Shown: positions 8,349-17,325 of the stretch, piece after piece
Numbering within the stretch: position 1 is the first letter of the stretch
How the letters are laid out: each line of letters opens with the position of its first letter
Made by a program: the position numbers and the translations under genes
Source of the DNA: Pedobacter sp. MC2016-15
GTDB taxonomy: Bacteria > Bacteroidota > Bacteroidia > Sphingobacteriales > Sphingobacteriaceae
Assembly (NCBI RefSeq): GCF_026239695.1
Contig: NZ_JAPIVS010000001.1
Span: 682,001-746,000, forward strand
DNA: 64,000 nt
Reading direction: 5' to 3'
The notes under the pieces: model-generated
What the model was told of the DNA's origin: nothing
Seen by the model: only the letters and a program-made list of their open reading frames with translations
The model's database searches: none

Positions 8349-10157
8349 TTAAGAATTAATCTTGACCTGACTACCTTCTATATTGGTTTCGGTACCTCTC
8401 ATACTTACGGTATCTCCGGTAAGGTCAAGGGCAGACTGTCCGTGTAACGTAAGGTCTTTCCGGGCAGAGATCGATAGTTTTTCATCAAACTCCAAACTGC
8501 CGTTTTTAGCCGGTGCTCCGGAACTATGGCCACGCAGTTTGAAATCATCCGAGGCTAATATTTCTATATGTTTTGCCTGTATTGTGATCTTGTCCAGTTT
8601 TTTATCCATAACGATCTTTACGGAACCCGTTTGCAGCGTAATCGTCTGATCAGCAGTCATAGTAACAGCATCTTTCCCATCTATTGCGATATGATTCTGC
8701 CTGGTATGATCCATAAGGGTAATCCCCGCGCTATCATGGAGACTCAATATATGCCCGCTTCTGGAAGTCAGTGATTTCTGATCATTATTCTGCTGCCCTC
8801 CAATACCGTTCTTACCATGGAAGACACTGCCCATGACGACTGGCCTGGTGATATTGCCCTCCTCAAATCCCACTACCACCTGGTCTCCGCTTTCCGGCAC
8901 AAAGACAAAACCCCTGTTCTGCACAACATTGCTGCTACTCCCTGCATCAGGTGTACTCACACGCAGCCAGTCTGTGGGATCATTGTGACCATAGGGCCAT
9001 TTGAATTTCAATTTCACACGTCCCTGCTTTAACGGATCTGCATTGTCAATCACATCGGCAAGCTGCAGTTCCGGTACGGGACGCAGCACATCTTTGAAGG
9101 GCAGCCGCTCTGTACTTGCGACCAGCCCCTCAAACCGGTGATGGTATAATCCTTTATCGTCTATTAAATGTACAATAGAGGTGATCAGAAACTTACCCAG
9201 GTTCTCCAGCGTAAAACCCTTGTCGTTTTTTACTTTCATTTTTACGTCAGCTATTGAGCCGATACTCAAACCCGGGTTATCACCCCTGCCCCTGATTTTA
9301 AGTAACTGACTGATATTTGCTTTTTGCTCATTATCAACCAGGTCTTTCATTTCGCTGTTATTGTCTATCCTTATCGCAGAGGGATAGGCATAAGATTTAC
9401 CAAAGACCGATCCGGCGGCTTTCAGGGCATAAGCCTGATCCGGCATTCCCGGAGACACTGCCGAACCCTGATTGCGGAGGGTCTCATCCTGCCGGGAATT
9501 ATAGGAAAAACTGCTGTTTTTTACGGGTGTGAGGTGCATGCCATACTGCAGCAGCTGCAAATCATCGCCCTGAGTGATGTCTATTTCTTTTTGCTTATTG
9601 GGCTTACCAAAATTGAGGTTCTGCCCATCATAATAAAACCATTCATAATAATCAGCACTCAAACGGTTTAGAAACTCGAAATCGCTTTCCCTGTATTGAA
9701 TCATATATGCTACGGGTTTACTGCGCTCCGGGTTGATAGCGATACTGAAGTCGTTACCGGGCACGCCTGCCGTGGCCAGCTTTACCATTTCTGCCAGGCT
9801 CTTGTTCAGGTAAGAACCCATCGCCGGTCCGCTGTCCAGCAACAGCGTGGGACTATATCCTTTCAGGGTAATCCCAACATAGGAATGCTGATTTTGGGAT
9901 ACTTCTATATCAGTGACTACCCCCACAAATTTTTGCTGCTGACCTGTAGCATAGCCAAAACTTGCAGTCAGGGTTTTTCCGATGAGTCCTCGACTGTCAT
10001 CCAGCTGGATCATGTAAGACTTACCCAAATAATCATGATCAAACTCCAGTTCAAAATAATGGTGCGCATTAAATTGCTGTTCCAGTCTGAAAGAAATGAT
10101 CTTCGGAATTTTCCTGGTTCCTACGGTGATATCTGTAATTAACTTCCTGCTGCTCAT
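8349..10157 (-). CDS. vgrG: T6SS spike protein VgrG/TssI
   Basis: The 602-residue protein forms the trimeric spike at the head of the Hcp tube. The N-terminal 350 residues resemble the phage gp27-like ring domain (RESDFEFLNRLSADYYEWFYYDG), followed by an OB-fold (DPLKQGRVKLKFKWPYGHND; GFVFVPESGDQVVVGFEEGN) and a C-terminal repetitive beta-helix spike (about 455-602: HILSLHDSAGITLMDH, ITIQAKHIEILASDD, KDLTLHGQSALDLTGD). The protein ends with the spike and has no appended effector domain. It lies 1 bp after the PAAR-like gene, with which it must form an operon reading toward hcp. Assignment is firm from the domain order. Confidence 0.92.
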   Translation of the reverse strand: MSSRKLITDITVGTRKIPKIISFRLEQQFNAHHYFELEFDHDYLGKSYMIQLDDSRGLIGKTLTASFGYATGQQQKFVGVVTDIEVSQNQHSYVGITLKGYSPTLLLDSGPAMGSYLNKSLAEMVKLATAGVPGNDFSIAINPERSKPVAYMIQYRESDFEFLNRLSADYYEWFYYDGQNLNFGKPNKQKEIDITQGDDLQLLQYGMHLTPVKNSSFSYNSRQDETLRNQGSAVSPGMPDQAYALKAAGSVFGKSYAYPSAIRIDNNSEMKDLVDNEQKANISQLLKIRGRGDNPGLSIGSIADVKMKVKNDKGFTLENLGKFLITSIVHLIDDKGLYHHRFEGLVASTERLPFKDVLRPVPELQLADVIDNADPLKQGRVKLKFKWPYGHNDPTDWLRVSTPDAGSSSNVVQNRGFVFVPESGDQVVVGFEEGNITRPVVMGSVFHGKNGIGGQQNNDQKSLTSRSGHILSLHDSAGITLMDHTRQNHIAIDGKDAVTMTADQTITLQTGSVKIVMDKKLDKITIQAKHIEILASDDFKLRGHSSGAPAKNGSLEFDEKLSISARKDLTLHGQSALDLTGDTVSMRGTETNIEGSQVKINS

Positions 10158-10158
10158 A

Positions 10159-10485
10159 TCAAAACTGTCCTGTATGCTGAATTTCTACTTTACCACCGAG
10201 GCTGCACATGATCCACGATTTATTGAGCAATGGATTGGCCTTTTCGATTTTAACATCAGCCTGGAAATCCATCCATAACAGCAGCGCAGGTATACAAGGG
10301 ATCTTCGTGGTTTTGCAAAGGCCGAAGGGCGTAATGTTCAACATGGGGACTTTATCTTTCGTGGTACAGGCCGGCTTTCCGGCGATCAAAACGCTTAGGG
10401 AAGATGATTTAAATGGTGTGGGTATGGTGCCACAACTGCATTTTAACATCGCCCCGCTGGTTACATATTCTTTTTCTTCTAGCAT
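10159..10485 (-). CDS. PAAR-like (DUF4280) spike-tip protein
   Basis: The 108-residue protein carries the DUF4280 signatures: GAMLKCSCG at the N-terminus, NITPFGLCKTTKIPCIPAL in the centre and SWIMCSLGGKVEI near the end. Seven Cys are present, mostly at the conserved positions, and could bind a metal. DUF4280 proteins are treated as PAAR-like tips that sharpen VgrG and recruit effectors. The gene is immediately upstream of vgrG on the same strand with a 1-bp gap, which supports that role. There is no C-terminal toxin extension. An overlapping + strand open frame is a shadow. Confidence 0.82.
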   Translation of the reverse strand: MLEEKEYVTSGAMLKCSCGTIPTPFKSSSLSVLIAGKPACTTKDKVPMLNITPFGLCKTTKIPCIPALLLWMDFQADVKIEKANPLLNKSWIMCSLGGKVEIQHTGQF

Positions 10486-10642
10486 AGGATATCATTTACC
10501 CCTGCAAAATAAATAGTTACATCAGTGCTCCATATACCCTAAACCGGGTAAAATCGGGATGATCATTACTGTATTACCCCCAATACTGGGGATTGACCCA
10601 TAACAGTGATATAGGCAACTTACAGCGCATTTAACGATAAAC

Positions 10643-12027
10643 ATGATGAGCATTATTGATTGGAACCAGAAAACTACTGAAGACCTGGAGGATTTTTTAA
10701 AACCAAAAATTATTCTGCCCGGAACTGAACACTACGCTGGTTCATACCAGGGTTGGGCCGCAACGGATCATCTGCCGGCAATGATCTGCGCCTGCGAAAA
10801 TACTGAAGATGTACAGGCAGCGGTAGATTATGCACAGAAAATGAAACTGAAACTTTCTGTACGGGGCGGAGGACACAACTGGGAAGGCCTTGCTTTTGCG
10901 GATGGAGGACTGGTGATCGACCTGACGCGCTTAAACAGCATCAGTATAGACACAACAGCATCTGTAGCGCTTATCGGAGGCGGTGTGAAAAGCATAGCAC
11001 TGATCGCAGCGGCAGATGAACATCAGCTGGTAGCGGTGACGGGTCCGAGTGGAGAAGTGGGAGTTGCAGGCTTTGTACTTGGTGGAGGATATGGCCTCAC
11101 AACATCCTCACACGGCCTGGGTTCGGATAATTTGCTGGCGGCTGAAGTTGTAATGGCAGATGGAAGCCTGGTACATACCAGTGCAACTGAAAACCCTGAT
11201 CTGCTCTGGGCACTCCGTGGCGGAGGAGGAAACCTGGAGTGGTCACTCAGCTGCACATTCAGTTACATCCTGCAAAACCTTTATTGGCCGGCAGGATCAT
11301 GTTCGACCTCAAGGAGGCAAAACAAATACTGGAGGGATACAACGAATTGATGAAAACAGCCCCTGATGAACTTTTTGTCCTTGTTCAGGTAATTGAAACC
11401 CCGGATGGTAAATCTACGCTGAACATTGCACCAAACTGGTTCGGTGATCCTGAAAAAGGGCAGCTTGTGATTGACAGGATCAGAAAATTAGGTACACCCT
11501 TGCGTGAACAGATCTCGCAAACAAACATGAAAAGTCTGCTGGAGTCCTTTGCCCCATTCATTATCAATGGAAGACGTATTTATGCAAAAACAAGATGGTT
11601 AACCGAACTTCATCCTGATTTAACAGCGATCATCGCCGATGCTGTTAACCATAAAACATCACCCCTTTCCGTCATCGGACTGATGGAAATTCATGGTGCA
11701 GCTACGACAGTACCTTTGGCAGATACAGCCTTTGGATTAAGAGAGCGGCATTTTGTCTTGTTAATTGGTTCCGAATGGACGCTGGATGATGATGCTCAGG
11801 CTGACAGCCACAGGAAATGGACCGATGACCTATATGAAAAAACGGCCCGGTATTCCATTCCCGGAGGATATGCAAATTTACTAGGTAAGGGCGACCAGGA
11901 ACAGATCGCGCATGCCTATGGCAGCAACCTGGAGAAAGTGCAATTGCTGAAAAAGAAATTTGATCCGGATGGGGTATTTTCGGCAATCCACGTACCCCTG
12001 GAAACCGACGATCATTCCAGCAAATAG
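10643..12027 (+). pseudogene. FAD-linked oxidase (BBE-type), frameshifted
   Basis: Two overlapping frames together make one berberine-bridge-enzyme-like FAD oxidoreductase of about 460 residues. The first (10643-11235) holds the FAD-binding domain with RGGGHNWEG, whose His is the usual covalent FAD attachment site, and GVAGFVLGGGYGLTT. It lacks the Cys used for a second flavin link in some members. The second (11236-12027) resumes with GVVTQLHIQLHP and ends in the BBE domain (YANLLG, KKKFDPDGVFS). The frame changes by a single missing base near 11234-11236, just after RGGGGN, where the family normally continues N-(F/L)-GVV. The gene is therefore either a recent pseudogene or carries a sequencing deletion; nothing else in it is broken. 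No partner genes are evident. Confidence 0.85.
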
Positions 12028-12030
12028 AAA

Positions 12031-12063
12031 AATATCAGCGATGTTCAACACATCGCTGATAAA
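12031..12063 (-). terminator. terminator of alaS
   Basis: A perfect 10-bp stem (ATCAGCGATG 12034-12043 and its complement 12051-12060) has a 7-nt loop. Read on the - strand it is followed by ATATTTTTC, a U-rich tail, 12 bp after the alaS stop. It also lies just after the + strand oxidase and may act in both directions. Confidence 0.7.
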
Positions 12064-12071
12064 ATAAAATA

Positions 12072-14777
12072 TTATTCTGCCGGCACCAGGCTGGTAACCT
12101 TGTCCAGCACCTTAGGCAATCCCTCTTTGTTCTTACCGCCCGCAGTAGCATAAAATGGCTGTCCGCCGCCACCGCCCTGGATGTCTTTAGCCAGTTCACG
12201 CACGATAGTTGAAGCATTCAGGGATCTTTCTTTCACCAGGTTCTCTGACAGCATCACCGTGATACCAGGCTTGTCATCAATCAGCGTTGTAAATACAAGG
12301 AAAAGATTATCCACCAGGTCTTTCACAGCAAAAGCAAGATTTTTCACTGCATCGGCATTGGGCAGATCCACCTGTACTGCAATCACATTGATCCCATTGA
12401 TGGTCTTCATGTGGTGCACAATTTCATGTTTCAGATTTGCTGAACGTTCAATGACCGCTTTTTCAGCGTCTTTCTTCAATTTCGCATTCTCTTCAATCAG
12501 TGCAGAAACGGCGCCGGTAAGGTCTTTATTACCTTTCAGGAGCGCCTTTAACTGATTGATCTCTGTGTTCTGCTGATTGATAAAAGTTTCTGCAGCATCT
12601 GCAGTGATGGCTTCAATTCTGCGTACGCCCGCAGCTACAGCACTTTCAGACAGGATCTTGAAATAACCGATCTGACCTGTTGCCTGCACGTGTGTACCTC
12701 CGCAAAGCTCTTTGGAATAGTTGTCATCAAAGGTAATGATCCGTACCACCTCCCCATATTTCTCGCCAAACAAAGCAGTAACACCGCTTGACAATGCTTC
12801 GGCATAAGGGACCTGTCGTTGTTCTCTCAGCGGAATGTTCTGCCTGATTTTTTTATTCACGATATGTTCAATCTGCGCCAGCTCCTCATCGGTAATCTTG
12901 GCAAAATGAGAAAAATCGAATCGCAGGTAATCCGGATTAACCAGCGAGCCTTTCTGATTCACATGCTCACCCAGGACGCTTTTTAATGCAGCGTGGAGCA
13001 AATGGGTCGCCGAGTGGTTATTATTCGTCTGAGCACGCTTATCTTCATCGACAACCGCCCAGAACTGTCCGTCTATATCTTCAGGAAGCGTATCTGTGTA
13101 ATGAACAATGACTCCATTTTCTTTTTTTGTATCGTTGATCTCTACGAAGAACATCCTGCTATGGTCTTCCAGACGGCCTGTATCACCTACCTGACCACCA
13201 CTTTCTCCATAAAACGGAGTTTTCTGCAGTACAATCTGGTATTGCTCTTTACCTTTAGCCGTCACCTGTCTGTATTTCAGGATCTTGGTTTCAATCTCCA
13301 GGTCATCATAGCCCACAAACTCAGTTTCCGGATCAGGATGCACCGTGATCCAGTCGCCCGTATCTACCGCTGTTGCAGCCCTGGATCTCGACTTCTGTTT
13401 TTCAAGACTGATCTGGTATTCGTTCATATCTACGTTCCATTTCTTCTCCCTGGCCATCAGCTCGGTCAGATCGATTGGGAATCCGTAAGTATCCTGCAGC
13501 TCAAAGGCAAACTCTCCCGAGATCACCATCTGGTCTTTCAGGATGCTGTACACCCATGCATCTTCAAAGGGTTTACCCTGCTCAATAGCGTTCTCCGACA
13601 TCAGAAACTCTGCCTGTTTGCGGGTGTAACTTTCAAAACGCTGTATACCTGTAGCCAGTGTTCTCAGGAAGGAAACTTCTTCCTCCAGCACTACCTTCTG
13701 CACAAAATCCTGCTGTAAGGAAAGCTCATCAAAAACACCTGCAAACTGTTCTGCAAGCACAGGAACAAGCTGGTTCAGGAAAGGATCTTTCAGATCCAGG
13801 AAAGTATAAGCATAACGTACGGCCCTTCTCAGAATCCTGCGGATCACATAACCCGCTTTATTATTCGCCGGCAGCTGGCCATCGGCAATAACGAACGAAA
13901 TCGCCCGTATGTGATCTGCCATGACACGCATCGCAATATCTGTTTTTTCATCAGCGCCATAGGCGATACCAGCTTTCTGCGAGATGAACTGGATGAGCGG
14001 CTGGAAGACGTCTGTATCGTAGTTTGAAGCTTTATTCTGCAATACGCGGACCAAACGCTCAAAGCCCATACCGGTATCAACATGTTGTGCAGGTAAAGGC
14101 TGTAAGGAACCATCCTTCAACCTGTTAAACTGCATAAATACATTATTCCATATCTCTATTACCTGGGGATGATCTGCGTTGACCAGCTCCTTACCGGATA
14201 CTGCAGCACGCTCCTCATCAGGACGGCAATCCACATGGATTTCTGAACATGGACCGCAGGGGCCCATATCGCCCATCTCCCAGAAATTATCTTTTTTATT
14301 GCCCAGGATAATCCTGTCTTCCGGAACAAATTGTTTCCACAATTCATACGCCTCCGTATCTCTCGGCAGCCCTTCTTTCTCATCTCCCTCGAATATCGAA
14401 ACATAGAGTTTGTCTTTTGGAATACCATAGACTTCAGTTAGCAGTTCCCAGCTCCATGCAATAGCTTCTTTTTTGAAGTAATCTCCAAAACTCCAGTTGC
14501 CCAGCATTTCGAACATGGTATGGTGATAGGTGTCAATACCTACTTCTTCGAGGTCGTTATGCTTACCCGAAACCCTTAAACAACGTTGTGTATCGGTTAC
14601 CCTCGGATATTTTGCAGGAGCCTCACCTAAAAATATATCTTTGAACTGATTCATTCCCGCATTGGTAAACATCAGGGTTGGATCGTTTTTTACTACGATA
14701 GGTGCTGAAGGAACAATATGGTGCTGTTTCGATTCAAAAAATTTTAAATACGCCTGTCTGATTTCTTTTGCTGTCAT
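12072..14777 (-). CDS. alaS: alanine--tRNA ligase
   Basis: The 901-residue class II synthetase charges tRNA-Ala. The catalytic domain is seen at about 1-260 (FTNAGMNQFKDIFLG; motif 2 region RVTDTQRCLRVSGKHNDLEEVG; GDMGPCGPCSEIH; HVDTGMGFERL). The editing domain that clears Ser and Gly mischarging has both zinc motifs, HSATHLLH and CGGTH. The C-Ala domain ends with the oligoglycine GGGGGQPFYATAGG. Length is slightly above the usual 875 residues. It is a single-gene unit, divergent from the MerR gene, with its own -7 box at 14800-14807 and a hairpin terminator after its stop. Assignment is certain. Confidence 0.98.
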   Translation of the reverse strand: MTAKEIRQAYLKFFESKQHHIVPSAPIVVKNDPTLMFTNAGMNQFKDIFLGEAPAKYPRVTDTQRCLRVSGKHNDLEEVGIDTYHHTMFEMLGNWSFGDYFKKEAIAWSWELLTEVYGIPKDKLYVSIFEGDEKEGLPRDTEAYELWKQFVPEDRIILGNKKDNFWEMGDMGPCGPCSEIHVDCRPDEERAAVSGKELVNADHPQVIEIWNNVFMQFNRLKDGSLQPLPAQHVDTGMGFERLVRVLQNKASNYDTDVFQPLIQFISQKAGIAYGADEKTDIAMRVMADHIRAISFVIADGQLPANNKAGYVIRRILRRAVRYAYTFLDLKDPFLNQLVPVLAEQFAGVFDELSLQQDFVQKVVLEEEVSFLRTLATGIQRFESYTRKQAEFLMSENAIEQGKPFEDAWVYSILKDQMVISGEFAFELQDTYGFPIDLTELMAREKKWNVDMNEYQISLEKQKSRSRAATAVDTGDWITVHPDPETEFVGYDDLEIETKILKYRQVTAKGKEQYQIVLQKTPFYGESGGQVGDTGRLEDHSRMFFVEINDTKKENGVIVHYTDTLPEDIDGQFWAVVDEDKRAQTNNNHSATHLLHAALKSVLGEHVNQKGSLVNPDYLRFDFSHFAKITDEELAQIEHIVNKKIRQNIPLREQRQVPYAEALSSGVTALFGEKYGEVVRIITFDDNYSKELCGGTHVQATGQIGYFKILSESAVAAGVRRIEAITADAAETFINQQNTEINQLKALLKGNKDLTGAVSALIEENAKLKKDAEKAVIERSANLKHEIVHHMKTINGINVIAVQVDLPNADAVKNLAFAVKDLVDNLFLVFTTLIDDKPGITVMLSENLVKERSLNASTIVRELAKDIQGGGGGQPFYATAGGKNKEGLPKVLDKVTSLVPAE

Positions 14778-14799
14778 TCTTTGCTTGAAAATTATTCAA

Positions 14800-14807
14800 C
14801 AAAATTA
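14800..14807 (-). promoter_or_regulatory. -7 box of alaS promoter
   Basis: The - strand reads TAATTTTG, an exact match to the Bacteroidota -7 consensus TAnnTTTG, 22 bp before the alaS ATG. No clear -33 TTG was found at the usual distance. It sits within 10 bp of the divergent MerR promoter's -33 element. Confidence 0.5.
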
Positions 14808-14815
14808 AAATTTTA

Positions 14816-14848
14816 TTGCGGTATTCTACTAAAATCCCGCTACATTTG
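14816..14848 (+). promoter_or_regulatory. promoter of MerR-family gene
   Basis: TTG at 14816-14818, a 22-bp spacer and TACATTTG at 14841-14848 match the Bacteroidota vegetative promoter (TTG-N17-23-TAnnTTTG). The expected transcription start lies about 40 bp before the ATG at 14896. Confidence 0.65.
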
Positions 14849-14895
14849 AATGCTTTACATAAAAGCTGTAAAACACTAACTATCAACATAAAACT

Positions 14896-15231
14896 ATGCC
14901 TTACAAGGAACGGGAAATTAATAAAATGTATTATACGATGGGTGAGGTGACGGAAATGTTTGGCGTAAATGCTTCTCAAATCCGTTTTTATGAGAAAGAG
15001 TTTGACATCCTTCAACCCAAGAAAAACAAGAAAGGAAACCGCCTGTTTACACCTGAAGACGTGGAGAATCTGAAGATGATTTTTCACCTTGTTGACGAAA
15101 AGGGCTTCACCCTCAAAGGCGCCAAAGACCACCTCAAAAACAATAGCGGGGATGTGAAAGAAAACCAAAAGATCATCGCATCACTGGAACGCCTAAAGGA
15201 TTTCCTGCTGAAGTTAAACGATGAGATTTAA
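14896..15231 (+). CDS. MerR-family transcriptional regulator
   Basis: The 111-residue protein has an N-terminal MerR winged helix (YYTMGEVTEMFGVNASQIRF, then YEKEFDILQPKKNKKGNRLF) and a short helical C-terminus that would form the dimer coiled coil (KENQKIIASLERLKDFLLKL). It lacks a long effector-binding domain and Cys metal ligands, so the signal it senses is not predictable. Small MerR proteins of this size next to housekeeping genes are common in Bacteroidota. It has its own promoter and is transcribed divergently from alaS. The 44-bp gap to the following barrel gene has no terminator, so read-through into the HhH gene is possible. Confidence 0.85.
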   Translation: MPYKEREINKMYYTMGEVTEMFGVNASQIRFYEKEFDILQPKKNKKGNRLFTPEDVENLKMIFHLVDEKGFTLKGAKDHLKNNSGDVKENQKIIASLERLKDFLLKLNDEI

Positions 15232-15275
15232 ATAATAAATTAAACAAATTAATTTATCGGTAGTACTTTGGCCTC

Positions 15276-17324
15276 ATGTCAAGGTATCTATCACTTCAGT
15301 TCGTGACAGCGCTGTATGTGCTGCTCACGTCATTCATTTGCTGCTCCCGCCGGGCAGCGCTTGCACAGGAAGATGCAGCGGTAAAAAGTATCAGCGCTCA
15401 TCTTGCAGAAGGTGTTTCTGACGAGGAGGAGCTTTCAGCATTGACTGAGCGCCTGTCCTTCTACCGGAGGAAGCCCATCGATTTAAACCAGCCCAAACCT
15501 GATCAGCTCAAAGAGCTGGCATTCCTGTCCCCCCTTCAGATCAGTAACCTTTATCACCATATACGCCTCAACGGGAAGTTAAAGGATGTTCTGGAACTCC
15601 AGGCTATCAATGGATTTGACCCGGAAACCATCCTGCGGCTCCTGCCCTTTGTCAGCCTGAAGCCGGAAGCCGGTTACAAAAACCTGTTCAGTTTCAGAAA
15701 GCTGCTCACAAAGGGAAGCAACGAGCTGTTGCTGCGTTACGGGCAGGTATTAAAAAAACAGAAAGGTTTTCGGGATCTCCCGGGAAGCCGTTACCTCGGC
15801 AGTCCCCAGAAACTTTTGCTGAAGTACAAATATCAGCTGGACGACCTATTGTCCTTTTCCCTGACGGCAGATAAGGATGCTGGTGAAAGACTGGGCATTG
15901 ATTTCCTATCTATGAGTCTTGCCCTCTATAAGAACGGAAGGTTCAGGAAGATCATTATTGGTGATTACAGTCTTCAGTTTGGGCAGGGACTGACGCTCTG
16001 GACGGGATCCTCTTTTGGTAAGGGAGCTGAAGTAGCAGGAGTAGCGAAGAAAGATACAGGCCTGAAACCCTATACTTCTGCTGATGAGTTTTCCTTTTTC
16101 AGGGGCGTAGGATCAACTTATAAAATTTTTAAAATCATTGATTTAACATCATTTATATCGTTAAGAGATTTAGATGCTAGTTTAAGCCGGAATTCTGCAG
16201 GACAGTTCAGCCTGACAACTCCTGGCAAGAGCGGTCTGCACCGTACACCCTCAGAAATCAAAAACAAACGAAGCCTCAGGCAAATCTTATATGGCCTGGC
16301 ATTGCAGCTCAGAAATGACAATCTGGAAGCGACCCTGATCAGTTATCACAGTTCCTATGAACATGAATTTAGCAGCGGAAAAGCCCTGTACCGGCAACAT
16401 AACTTTCAGGGAAAAGAGCTGAGCAACCTGGGAATAGCTTACAATTACAATCTCCGGAATATCTATGTATTTGGCGAAACTGCAAAAAGTGCCCCCGGAG
16501 GCATTGCAGTTTTACAGGGTGCCATGAGCAGCCTCTCAAAATCTTTATCAGTGGTCCTCCTGTACAGAAACTACGCAAAGAACTTTTTTAGTTTTTACAG
16601 CCAGGGTGTGGGAGCCGGATCTTCTTCAGGTAATGAACAGGGTTGGTATGGAGGCCTCCACTTTACTCCAAATAAGCGCTGGGATCTCTCCCTTTATGCA
16701 GACCTGTATCGCTTTCCCTGGGCCAGATACAGGATTGACAGCGCTTCAACAGGAGCCGAGCTCATGGGAATGCTGAGTTATCAGCCCCAAAAAAAGATAA
16801 AGCTGATGCTGAAGCTTAGCCACCAGCTCAGTGAACAAAACCTGCGCAGCGATCTTCCAAAGAATCCACTGGCAAAGGTGAATAAGGACAACTGCCGGTT
16901 GGCTGCAGACTGGCAGCTCAACAGAAAACTCAAGTTTGGGAACAGGTTTGAAGTCACCAGTTACCACAAAGGATCTGCGGCTTCAAGTTATGGCTACCTT
17001 GTTTACCAGGATGCAGATTACAGTCCGCTTTCATCCAGACTTGCAGCCAATACCAGGATAGCCTGGTTCAATACCCCAACCTATGAAAACAGGATCTATG
17101 CCTATGAAGATGATGTGCTTTATGGTGCCGGTTCAGGACTCTACAACGGCCGGGGATTCCGGTTTTATCTGAACATGAATTACAGCCTTTCGCGACAGCT
17201 GAAAGCATGGGCAAGATATGCTGTTTACTACTATCCCGGCAAGGATAAAATTGGCTCCGGACTGGACGAAATCAATGGGACTAACAAACCCGAAATCAGG
17301 CTTCAGTTGCGCTATCAATTTTAG
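15276..17324 (+). CDS. helix-hairpin-helix protein with C-terminal beta-barrel-like region
   Basis: The 682-residue protein has an N-terminal hydrophobic signal-like stretch (FVTALYVLLTSFICC, about residues 9-23) whose Cys pair could form a lipobox. Two ComEA-type HhH units follow (about 60-135: PIDLNQPKPDQLKELAFLSP; GKLKDVLELQAINGFDPETI). The remaining 540 residues are rich in alternating aromatic and polar strands with Tyr/Phe ends, finishing in IRLQLRYQF, a typical outer-membrane barrel C-terminus with a terminal Phe. The stop is 1 bp before comEC, suggesting one operon. I infer an envelope DNA-binding or DNA-uptake-linked role from HhH plus comEC; the family is known in Bacteroidota but uncharacterised as far as I know. 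Confidence 0.7.
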   Translation: MSRYLSLQFVTALYVLLTSFICCSRRAALAQEDAAVKSISAHLAEGVSDEEELSALTERLSFYRRKPIDLNQPKPDQLKELAFLSPLQISNLYHHIRLNGKLKDVLELQAINGFDPETILRLLPFVSLKPEAGYKNLFSFRKLLTKGSNELLLRYGQVLKKQKGFRDLPGSRYLGSPQKLLLKYKYQLDDLLSFSLTADKDAGERLGIDFLSMSLALYKNGRFRKIIIGDYSLQFGQGLTLWTGSSFGKGAEVAGVAKKDTGLKPYTSADEFSFFRGVGSTYKIFKIIDLTSFISLRDLDASLSRNSAGQFSLTTPGKSGLHRTPSEIKNKRSLRQILYGLALQLRNDNLEATLISYHSSYEHEFSSGKALYRQHNFQGKELSNLGIAYNYNLRNIYVFGETAKSAPGGIAVLQGAMSSLSKSLSVVLLYRNYAKNFFSFYSQGVGAGSSSGNEQGWYGGLHFTPNKRWDLSLYADLYRFPWARYRIDSASTGAELMGMLSYQPQKKIKLMLKLSHQLSEQNLRSDLPKNPLAKVNKDNCRLAADWQLNRKLKFGNRFEVTSYHKGSAASSYGYLVYQDADYSPLSSRLAANTRIAWFNTPTYENRIYAYEDDVLYGAGSGLYNGRGFRFYLNMNYSLSRQLKAWARYAVYYYPGKDKIGSGLDEINGTNKPEIRLQLRYQF

Positions 17325-17325
17325 T

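Noticed and set aside
10208..10516. 102-residue + strand frame over the DUF4280 gene
   Set aside because: The opposite strand shows conserved DUF4280 motifs, so this frame is a shadow.
12993..13718. 241-residue + strand frame inside alaS
   Set aside because: It is antisense to conserved alaS sequence; composition is rich in Cys, His and Phe as expected for a shadow.
17218..17325. Upstream extension of comEC by 36 codons
   Set aside because: It would overlap the barrel gene, and its residues are not membrane-like; the ATG at 17326 fits the family start.
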